Assembly: GCA_029263435.1 (NCBI GenBank)
Contig: JAJCXL010000143.1
Location: forward strand, 1 to 5,049
Source: Acidobacteriota bacterium
GTDB taxonomy: Bacteria > Acidobacteriota > Vicinamibacteria > Marinacidobacterales > SMYC01
Length of the DNA stretch: 5,049 nt
Direction of reading: 5' to 3'
The position numbers were made by a program, and so were the translations under genes. How positions within the stretch are numbered: position 1 is the first letter of the stretch; the number at the start of each line of letters is the position of its first letter. Below the pieces are notes generated by a model. The model searched no databases and was not told the origin of the DNA. It saw only the letters and a list, made by a program, of their open reading frames with translations. This document shows positions 1 to 5,049 of this stretch, one piece after another.

Positions 1-1148
1 TCCGTCCGCCACCTCGCCGTTTCATCATGGCGATTGCCGACAGCGTCCGTCGCGCGCAGATAGAGCGTGTCGCCGTCGGAGACCACCTCACCGTCGACCA
101 CAAGAAACTGTTCTCCATCGCGGGACCATTCGAGCCTCGAGATCCCCGCGAGGGTATCGGTGGCGAGCGCTTCGAGCCGGACCGGCGAACGGTGGTACTC
201 CACGCCGTCTCGAGTGAAGGAGCGCATTCCCTGCACCCGCCACGAGACTTGCGGCGGGGTCCGGTCCACTTTGAACTCGAAAGGTGCCACCCGAGTCGTG
301 TTCCCGACCCGATCGACGACGGACGCGGCTGCGGAGTAGGTCCGCTCGTCCCACGGTCCGTTCCCCGTGGAAGCGGGGACCTCCACCCCGTCGAGAAGAG
401 CCGTCCAGTCGCGCAGGCCACTCTCCTGATCCGCGACCCGGCCTTTCAACCGAGCATCCGGGCCAAGCACCAGCCCCGAATCCGTTCTAGCTCGAGGCCC
501 TTCGATGACGATCTCGCCCGTGGGAGGCCGAGCATCGACACGGATCTCGCGGGCGAGCCGGTCCGCTTCATTCCCGACGACATCCGACGCTTCGCTCCAA
601 ACAGATAGCGGAGCCACGTCTTCACTCCAAGAGAAGCTCAAAACCGCCTTGCCTTCGCCTTGGGCAGTCTCAACGACGTCGCCGGCACCGAGAGAGACGG
701 TGCCGATCCCGGCGACCGCATCGCTCGCCTCCGCGATCACTCGCCCATCAGGCGGTATCCAATCGCGGCCTTGCTCATCCGTGACAGGCTCCGGCTCGAA
801 AACGAGACCGAGCGACGGAGGCTCGCCATCGACTCGAAGAAAGGACCACATCACGTCAGAAATGTTTCCCGCTCCGTCTCGAGAAGCCACCGACAGCCAG
901 TAGTCGCCGCTCGCGCCTGGCGCGGTCAGGAAGCCGGACACCGGGCGCATGACGCCGCCGTTCACGGCCGCTTCCACGCTGGAGTCCCCGTCTGGTGCCG
1001 TCAAATAGATCTTCGCCTGGGGCCAAACGATGATGACCTCCGGGACGATGACGTCAACCGTCGTGGGGACGGCTGCGGGCAGTATCGATGGCTTCAGTAG
1101 GCACGAAGCCCACATGAGGCACATCCCCGCGATGTTTCTGAATCGCAT
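1..1148 (-). CDS. Exported Ig-like repeat protein, partial (C-terminus beyond left edge)
   Basis: An open frame of 382 codons runs from ATG at 1148 to the window edge with no stop, so the protein is incomplete. The start is supported by GGAGG six bases upstream. Residues 1-26 look like an export signal: basic MRFR, a hydrophobic stretch at about 5-18, then LPAA; there is no good lipobox. The rest is repetitive. Four D-x-x-G-N motifs lie at residues 91-95, 189-193, 279-283 and 368-372 (DGAGN, DVVGN, DRVGN, DAVGN). Each of the first three is followed by a VDxxPP junction at 106-111, 204-209 and 294-299. Modules two to four also carry an early D-x-x-(A/S)-G-(I/L) motif. This is the pattern of Ig-like/OmpL47-type beta-sandwich repeats of bacterial surface proteins, with a period of about 90-98 residues. 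No catalytic motif is visible. It overlaps the 3' end of the upstream kinase gene by 95 bases, implying co-transcription. The exact family and binding partner are unknown. Confidence 0.88.
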   Translation of the reverse strand, partial: MRFRNIAGMCLMWASCLLKPSILPAAVPTTVDVIVPEVIIVWPQAKIYLTAPDGDSSVEAAVNGGVMRPVSGFLTAPGASGDYWLSVASRDGAGNISDVMWSFLRVDGEPPSLGLVFEPEPVTDEQGRDWIPPDGRVIAEASDAVAGIGTVSLGAGDVVETAQGEGKAVLSFSWSEDVAPLSVWSEASDVVGNEADRLAREIRVDARPPTGEIVIEGPRARTDSGLVLGPDARLKGRVADQESGLRDWTALLDGVEVPASTGNGPWDERTYSAAASVVDRVGNTTRVAPFEFKVDRTPPQVSWRVQGMRSFTRDGVEYHRSPVRLEALATDTLAGISRLEWSRDGEQFLVVDGEVVSDGDTLYLRATDAVGNRHDETARWRT

Positions 1149-3000
1149 CCATTTCCTCCGTACTGGGTGCCCATTGGATCCCCAACTCGAGTGCGAGCTC
1201 ATCCAACTGGGCGGCGACGACTTCCGCGCTCTCGGGTCGGTCCTCGGGTCGTCGCTCGATCAAAGACATCACCAAATCACTGAGCTGCTGCGGCATGCTC
1301 GGCTCCATCCGAAACGCGGGGACAGGCTCCGTTTCCATCGTGCTCAAGATGGTCGATTTCACCGTCGCTCCCGTAAAGGGCCGAACGCCCGTCAAGCAAC
1401 GGTACATAAGAACTCCTAGCGCGAAGAGATCGCTTCTCTGGTCGTAGCCCTCTCCTCGGAGAGCTTCCGGCGCGAGATAGCCGGGGGTTCCGAACACGAA
1501 ATCGGTATCTTCCGTACCAGCGCTGACGAGCTCGGAGATACCGAAATCCGACACCTTGATCCCACCGTCCTTGCCCAGGAGCACGTTTCCCGGCTTCACG
1601 TCGTGATGCACGATCCCGCGGGCATGCGCCGCGGCTAGCGCCTTGGCCACCGCCGATGCCACCGGGATGGCTTTTTCCACCGGGAGCTTCCCGTTGTCTA
1701 GAAGGCTCTGCAGATCCGTGCCGTCGACGAGCTCCATCGCGATGAACGCCGTATCTCCGAGCTCTTCGAGGTCATAGATCGCGACGATATGAGGGTGCGA
1801 GAACTGCGCGACCGTCACCGCCTCGTTCCGAAGATTGCGGGCGAGCTGGAACGACCCACCCCATTCGTCCGCGAGATGACTCAGCCGGACGGTCTTCAGC
1901 GCGACCGAGCGCCGCAGCTTGGGATCCCAGCCTCGATAGACCTTTCCCATCATGCCCGCGCCGAGCCCTCCCATGACCTGGTAGCGTCCGAGAAAGACCG
2001 TGCCGATGGCATCTTGGTCCTGGAGACGTTCTTCGATGGCGCTGAAAGATGCTTGGAGCTCCGCAATCTCGTTTGCGATGGGCTGGGTGTCCCGGAGCCC
2101 GGCGATACGCCGCTGCGCCCGAACCAGATTTCGCACTGGCTGAACAATCCACGCGAAGGCAAGAGCGCAGATCCCGGCGGCCAAAACGAGCGCCATGAAA
2201 ACGGCTATCGCGGATTGATCGATAGTTCGACGGGTGAGCTCCTCCGCGACGACTGCGGGTTGCCTCGACATCACGAACCATGGCGTGCCCAAGACTGGCG
2301 CATGAGCGGCCAGGACACCGTCGCCGTCATCTTCATAGCGGTTCGAACCAGCGAGGCGTCCTGACGCCGCTTGCTCGATGAGTGGCTCCGGAAAACTGGA
2401 TAGGTCCGAAAGCGAGCCGACGACCACCGCACGATTCCGGTCGGCAAGGACGAAGTCGGCGTGCTCTCCAATTTCGTCCGGGTGCAAGACGCGCTCGAGG
2501 ACGGAGCCGTCGACGATCATGCGGATCTCTCCGACCTCTTCGGGAAGTGCGACATCGATCCGGATCCAAAGCCCTTCCTCGGTTTCGTAGGACAAGAGCT
2601 CATTCCCGGATCCGGGATCCGCCGCCAGGATCCGGTCCAACGTCTCGGAAGACTCTCCGCGTCGCGCGCGCAAGAACTCTTCACCGCGGGGATTCGTAAT
2701 GGAGACAGCAATCACGTCCTCGCGCGCCTCGAGCATACCGCTGAGTAACCGTTGGGCGATGGTGGAACGCGGGTCGGTCTGAATATCTGGATTGGCCGAC
2801 AGAGCGGTTGCCAGGCTCTTTCGCTCATCGACGAACGCCTGCACTCGGTCCGCTGCGGTACGCGCCGCGACGGCGTGGGTCCGCAGGATCTGCTCCGTCA
2901 TGGCCGCGCGATTCACGCCTACCAACCGATAGGCCACCACCACGACTGGGATCACGCCTACGCACACGAGGGCGAGGGCAGACTTTTGGATCAGCGTCAT
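1054..3000 (-). CDS. Transmembrane receptor Ser/Thr protein kinase (dCache-HAMP-kinase)
   Basis: A 648-residue membrane protein expected to sense a periplasmic cue and phosphorylate Ser/Thr residues in the cytoplasm. Transmembrane helices lie at about 7-29 and 264-288. Residues 30-262 between them resemble a double-Cache ligand-binding domain (for example SITNPRGEEFLR near 100 and LGTPWFVMSRQP near 237). A HAMP-like coiled linker covers about 285-330. The kinase domain spans about 340-600: glycine loop GAGMMG 347-352, VALK lysine K369, helix C glutamate E393, catalytic loop HHDVKPGN 465-472 (D467, K469, N472), DFG 485-487, GTPGYLAPE 504-512, conserved D524 and R588. All catalytic residues are present, so it should be active. 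The HRD arginine is His466, making it non-RD. The sensor is N-terminal and the kinase C-terminal, the reverse of PknB. The start is bounded by an in-frame TAA two codons upstream; no clear Shine-Dalgarno precedes it. The 3' end overlaps the repeat-protein gene. Targets are unknown. Confidence 0.93.
   Translation of the reverse strand: MTLIQKSALALVCVGVIPVVVVAYRLVGVNRAAMTEQILRTHAVAARTAADRVQAFVDERKSLATALSANPDIQTDPRSTIAQRLLSGMLEAREDVIAVSITNPRGEEFLRARRGESSETLDRILAADPGSGNELLSYETEEGLWIRIDVALPEEVGEIRMIVDGSVLERVLHPDEIGEHADFVLADRNRAVVVGSLSDLSSFPEPLIEQAASGRLAGSNRYEDDGDGVLAAHAPVLGTPWFVMSRQPAVVAEELTRRTIDQSAIAVFMALVLAAGICALAFAWIVQPVRNLVRAQRRIAGLRDTQPIANEIAELQASFSAIEERLQDQDAIGTVFLGRYQVMGGLGAGMMGKVYRGWDPKLRRSVALKTVRLSHLADEWGGSFQLARNLRNEAVTVAQFSHPHIVAIYDLEELGDTAFIAMELVDGTDLQSLLDNGKLPVEKAIPVASAVAKALAAAHARGIVHHDVKPGNVLLGKDGGIKVSDFGISELVSAGTEDTDFVFGTPGYLAPEALRGEGYDQRSDLFALGVLMYRCLTGVRPFTGATVKSTILSTMETEPVPAFRMEPSMPQQLSDLVMSLIERRPEDRPESAEVVAAQLDELALELGIQWAPSTEEMDAIQKHRGDVPHVGFVPTEAIDTARSRPHDG
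1155..1159 (-). promoter_or_regulatory. Shine-Dalgarno site of the Ig-like repeat gene, inside the kinase gene
   Basis: The minus strand reads GGAGG followed by six bases and then ATG at 1148. It lies within the last codons of the kinase gene and fixes the start of the overlapping repeat-protein gene. Its strength contrasts with the lack of a clear site in front of the kinase. Confidence 0.8.
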
Positions 3001-3105
3001 ACGTTACGAAAAGGTTGAAAGGCCGCCTCGGGGGGAGACATTGGGCGTCCGTTGCGAACACCACAGCCGAAATCGATGCGCCGATCTACCTCTATTCTCG
3101 CACGA

Positions 3106-3129
3106 CTGGGGGCTTTTCACCACCCCCAG
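3106..3129. repeat. Inverted repeat, 7-bp arms with 10-base loop
   Basis: CTGGGGG at 3106-3112 pairs perfectly with CCCCCAG at 3123-3129. It sits about 106 bases upstream of the kinase start. Neither strand has a T-run after it, so it is not a typical intrinsic terminator. It could be an operator or a leader hairpin of the kinase transcript. Confidence 0.5.
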
Positions 3130-3158
3130 AATGTTGACCTTTCGCTCTTTCTCCGCCG

Positions 3159-3170
3159 AAGTGACCACTT
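3159..3170. repeat. Short palindrome AAGTG-AC-CACTT
   Basis: Perfect 5-bp arms with a 2-base spacer. It contains GTGACC, which is repeated in the next palindrome about 40 bases downstream. Possible operator half of a pair; a site this short could also arise by chance. Confidence 0.35.
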
Positions 3171-3197
3171 TTCGTTAGACCGCGCCGGGACGGGAAA

Positions 3198-3212
3198 GTC
3201 ACCTGATGTGAC
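3198..3212. repeat. Short palindrome GTCAC-CTGAT-GTGAC
   Basis: Perfect 5-bp arms with a 5-base spacer, centred 84 bases upstream of the amidohydrolase GTG. The symmetry suits a dimeric regulator. It shares the GTGAC core with the palindrome at 3159-3170. The assignment as an operator is inference. Confidence 0.4.
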
Positions 3213-3276
3213 CTCGAGTGCCGGTCCGGGTCGCGGCCGGTATGGTAGCCTCGTTGTCGCTCAGACAATAATCGCG

Positions 3277-3283
3277 AAGGAGG
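3277..3283 (+). promoter_or_regulatory. Shine-Dalgarno site deciding the amidohydrolase start
   Basis: AAGGAGG ends five bases before GTG at 3289. This near-ideal site selects the GTG over an in-frame ATG at 3052 that would add 79 residues of low-complexity, unexported-looking sequence ahead of the signal peptide. Confidence 0.85.
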
Positions 3284-3288
3284 AAGCC

Positions 3289-4314
3289 GTGAGGTTTCGC
3301 TATACCTTTCTCTTGCCATGCGCTTGGTTGGCTGTCAACGCCGGCGAGGCCATCGGTCAAGATCGGCGTCTTCCCGTGATCGACATGCATCTACACGCCA
3401 TGGCGGCGAGCTCACAAGGACCCCCGCCTCAGACGATTTGTGCACCGTTCTCAGAGTTCCCCGTATGGGACCCTGCGTCGAGCTACCTCGAAACGTTCGC
3501 GAGGATCGGAGAATCGAGAGGGTGCGAGCACCCCGTTCAGTCCGAGCCCACCGACGACGCGTTGATGCGTGCCACATTCGAGCGTCTCGAGCGCCACAAC
3601 ATCATCGGAGTCGCGAGTGGACCCCTCGAGATAGTCGAGCGTTGGAAGAGCGCTAATCCCGATCGCATCATTCCTGCCTTGCTCTTCAGCCTTTCGGACA
3701 GCTCTCCATCTCCAGAGATGGTGCTCGAGTGGGCCGACGACGAACGTATCGCGGTGTTCGGTGAGGTCACGATTCAATATCAAGGTATCGAGCCTAATGA
3801 CGACCGATTCGAACCGTATCTCGAGATGGCGGAACGGGCCGATCTCCCGATCGGTATTCACATCGGGATGGGACCTCCCGGGGCCCCCTACATCGCATTT
3901 CCCTCTTATCGCGGGCGGATGCACAGCCCGTTGAGCCTCGAAGACCCGTTGATGAAACACCCGAGGCTACGTATCTACGTGCAGCACGCCGGATGGCCGA
4001 TGCTCGACGATACGCTCGCTCTTCTCTACGCGCACCCCAGGGTTTATGTCGGCCTGGGTGCTATCAGCTTCGGCCTACCCCGAGTGGAATTTCACCGTTA
4101 TCTCCGGACTCTCGTCCAGGCGGGCTTCGGCAATCGGGTCATGTTCGGCTCGGACCAGATGGTGTGGCCGGGAGTCATCGACGTCGCGCTCGAGTCGATC
4201 GACTCAGCAGAGTTTTTGAGCGCTGAGCAGAAGAGAGACATTCTCTACAACAACGCCGCGCGGTTCCTGCGTTTTTCTGAAGCACGGATCGCTGCCCACC
4301 ACGCCCTCCATTGA
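3289..4314 (+). CDS. Exported metal-dependent amidohydrolase (Amidohydrolase_2 type)
   Basis: A 341-residue TIM-barrel hydrolase of the amidohydrolase superfamily, likely acting outside the cytoplasm. Starting at GTG 3289 gives a signal peptide: basic VRFR, hydrophobic core at about 5-18, and a plausible cleavage after AIG at 21-23. The metal-site residues are in the expected order: HxH at H34/H36 (IDMHLHA), E159 (FGEV), H191 (GIHIG), H233 (QHAGWP) and D289 (FGSDQ). The C-terminal YNNAARFLRF helix at 320-329 is typical of the group. The segment between HxH and the barrel body, about residues 40-90, holds GPPPQTIC, a WDP motif and two cysteines, C51 and C79, that could form a disulfide after export. 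The family hydrolyses or decarboxylates varied cyclic and carboxylated substrates; the substrate here cannot be told from sequence. It is divergent from the kinase and convergent with the phosphatase, so it is probably transcribed alone. Confidence 0.92.
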   Translation: MRFRYTFLLPCAWLAVNAGEAIGQDRRLPVIDMHLHAMAASSQGPPPQTICAPFSEFPVWDPASSYLETFARIGESRGCEHPVQSEPTDDALMRATFERLERHNIIGVASGPLEIVERWKSANPDRIIPALLFSLSDSSPSPEMVLEWADDERIAVFGEVTIQYQGIEPNDDRFEPYLEMAERADLPIGIHIGMGPPGAPYIAFPSYRGRMHSPLSLEDPLMKHPRLRIYVQHAGWPMLDDTLALLYAHPRVYVGLGAISFGLPRVEFHRYLRTLVQAGFGNRVMFGSDQMVWPGVIDVALESIDSAEFLSAEQKRDILYNNAARFLRFSEARIAAHHALH

Positions 4315-4344
4315 GCTCGTCGCCGCACGAACGTCTAGTCAACA

Positions 4345-4372
4345 TCTCGAAGAGCACGGCTCACGAACGAGA
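4345..4372. terminator. Imperfect hairpin in the convergent gap, possible terminator
   Basis: The 74-base gap between two converging genes contains an outer stem TCTCG/CGAGA and an inner stem GAGC/GCTC around an ACG loop, with an uneven internal loop. There is no T-run on either strand, so it is at best a weak or factor-assisted bidirectional terminator. Nothing else is visible in the gap. Confidence 0.2.
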
Positions 4373-4388
4373 CGATGCCCGAGCGTAG

Positions 4389-5049
4389 CTACAAGGGGTC
4401 GCGGCGGAGAATGACGAGCGTCCGGTCGTCCTCATAAGGGACGCCCTCGGCGAAGGCGTCCAGGTCCTCCTCGACGATGTGGGCGAGACCAGCTACGTCT
4501 TCATGCTCGCTTTGCAGGCACGCCCGTTTGAGACGTTCGATACCGTAGTCTTCCTCCGTTCGATTGACGGCGTCCGTCACGCCATCGGTATAGACGATCA
4601 GGGTGTCGCCCGGGTGGAGCTCCAGCTCCGCCAGCTCGTAGTTGGACTCAGGGAGCAACCCCAGCGGGACGCCGGTGGCCCAGAGCTCTTCTACCTCGCC
4701 TCCACGCACGAGCAGACCAGGATTGTGACCGGCGTTCGCATAGCGAACCACGCCTGTTTCGACGTCCAGGGTGATGACGAAAGCGGTGGCGAACTTCTCC
4801 AGAGGAGTGCGCGCGTGAAGTCGACGCGACAACTTCGCCAAGAGCTCGTGGGGCGGTCGACCCATCTCCATCGGGCCGGCCGCCAGCGCCTCCAGCGAAG
4901 CGGTCAGTAGAGATGCCGCCATGCCTTTACCGGATACGTCGGCGACGAGGATGTGGCATTGCGCGTGATCAGAGCGATCCTCGATGCGATAGAGGTCGCC
5001 GGAGATCGTGCGAGAGGGTTGATTCCGGGCGAACAGACCGTAGCCGGGA
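4389..5049 (-). CDS. SpoIIE/RsbU-type PP2C Ser/Thr phosphatase, partial (N-terminus beyond right edge)
   Basis: The frame is open from the right edge to a TAG at 4389-4391, giving 219 visible residues that are nearly the whole catalytic domain. The first ATG, at 4922, is not the true start, because conserved family sequence continues upstream of it. Counting from the first full codon at the edge: SGD with metal ligand D18, VADVSGKGMAASLL with D37 at 35-48, the FATAF...YANAGHNP core strand pair at about 86-110, GVPLGLL at about 126-132, YTDGVTDA with D155, and the closing DDRTLVILRR at 207-216. All expected acidic metal ligands are present, so it should be active on phospho-Ser/Thr substrates such as anti-sigma-antagonist (STAS) proteins or kinase targets. 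Family members usually carry a sensor or FHA/GAF/PAS/HAMP region N-terminally; it is outside this window. It could oppose the nearby kinase, but it belongs to a different transcription unit. Confidence 0.93.
   Translation of the reverse strand, partial: PGYGLFARNQPSRTISGDLYRIEDRSDHAQCHILVADVSGKGMAASLLTASLEALAAGPMEMGRPPHELLAKLSRRLHARTPLEKFATAFVITLDVETGVVRYANAGHNPGLLVRGGEVEELWATGVPLGLLPESNYELAELELHPGDTLIVYTDGVTDAVNRTEEDYGIERLKRACLQSEHEDVAGLAHIVEEDLDAFAEGVPYEDDRTLVILRRDPL

Larger units (their letters stand above)
3001..3288. promoter_or_regulatory. Divergent intergenic control region
   Basis: These 288 bases separate the kinase (leftward) from the amidohydrolase (rightward) and must hold at least one promoter for each unless transcription enters from elsewhere. 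I see no coding potential with a good ribosome site. No convincing -35/-10 pair stands out on either strand: TTGACC at 3134-3139 lacks a matching -10, and TATGGT at 3241-3246 lacks a matching -35. Three short perfect inverted repeats, listed separately, lie between 3106 and 3212. GTGACC occurs at 3161 and 3208, and its reverse complement overlaps 3198-3203. These are plausible regulator sites, but that is inference. Confidence 0.55.

Noticed and set aside
27..1100. Plus-strand open frames at 27-608, 505-903 and 660-1100
   Set aside because: They overlap the minus-strand Ig-like repeat gene, have arginine/proline/serine-rich compositions without domains, and no good ribosome sites. They are shadows of a GC-rich coding strand.
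1101..1118. Lipoprotein signal at C16 of the repeat protein
   Set aside because: The residues before the cysteine are W-A-S, which lack the usual Leu/Val/Ile at -3, so a lipobox is not supported.
1054..1160. Programmed frameshift fusing kinase and repeat protein
   Set aside because: No slippery heptamer is visible in the overlap, and the second gene has its own ATG, ribosome site and export signal, so independent initiation is simpler.
1772..2364. Open frames inside the kinase gene (minus 1772-2281, plus 1789-2364)
   Set aside because: Both lie wholly within the well-supported kinase frame and show no recognisable domain or start signal.
2605..2633. Three GGATCC hexamers within about 30 bases, including a 12-base palindrome
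   Set aside because: It lies inside the kinase sensor coding sequence, where it encodes an ordinary stretch (ILAADPGSG). GC-rich codon use explains it better than a regulatory site.
3052..3288. Upstream in-frame ATG extension of the amidohydrolase
   Set aside because: It would bury the signal peptide behind 79 unremarkable residues and has no ribosome site, while GTG at 3289 has AAGGAGG at ideal spacing.
3451..3960. Minus-strand 169-codon frame inside the amidohydrolase gene
   Set aside because: It is antisense to a gene with all its metal-site residues intact and has no domain of its own.
4479..4910. Plus-strand 143-codon frame opposite the phosphatase
   Set aside because: It is antisense to conserved SpoIIE-type catalytic motifs and is a shadow frame.

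Overview
The window is a GC-rich, densely coding stretch from a bacterium that uses eukaryote-like Ser/Thr kinases, SpoIIE-type phosphatases and exported amidohydrolases. That mix fits Gemmatimonadota, Acidobacteriota, Myxococcota or Planctomycetota-like groups. No marker gene is present, so the phylum is an inference. There is no rRNA, tRNA, CRISPR array, insertion sequence or other sign of a mobile element.

Layout from left to right. (1) Positions 1-1148, minus strand: an exported protein built from about 90-100-residue Ig-like repeats. It is cut by the left edge of the window, so it has no stop here and a search for complete ORFs misses it. (2) Positions 1054-3000, minus strand: a 648-residue membrane receptor kinase with a double-Cache-like extracytoplasmic sensor, a HAMP-like linker and a C-terminal Ser/Thr kinase domain. 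Its last 95 bases overlap the start of gene 1 in another frame, so the two look like one translationally coupled unit. (3) Positions 3001-3288: a divergent intergenic region with three short perfect inverted repeats. (4) Positions 3289-4314, plus strand: an exported metal-dependent amidohydrolase (Amidohydrolase_2 type) starting at GTG behind a strong Shine-Dalgarno sequence. (5) Positions 4315-4388: a short convergent gap. (6) Positions 4389-5049, minus strand: the C-terminal part of a SpoIIE/RsbU-type PP2C phosphatase, whose N-terminus lies beyond the right edge.

How they may work together. The kinase is expected to sense something in the periplasm and phosphorylate cytoplasmic targets. The co-translated repeat protein is exported, so it could be a surface or periplasmic partner or ligand-presenting protein for the sensor, but this rests only on gene order and overlap. 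The phosphatase near the kinase suggests a local Ser/Thr phospho-signalling neighbourhood, although it is a separate transcription unit. The amidohydrolase shares the divergent control region with the kinase, which makes co-regulation possible but unproven.
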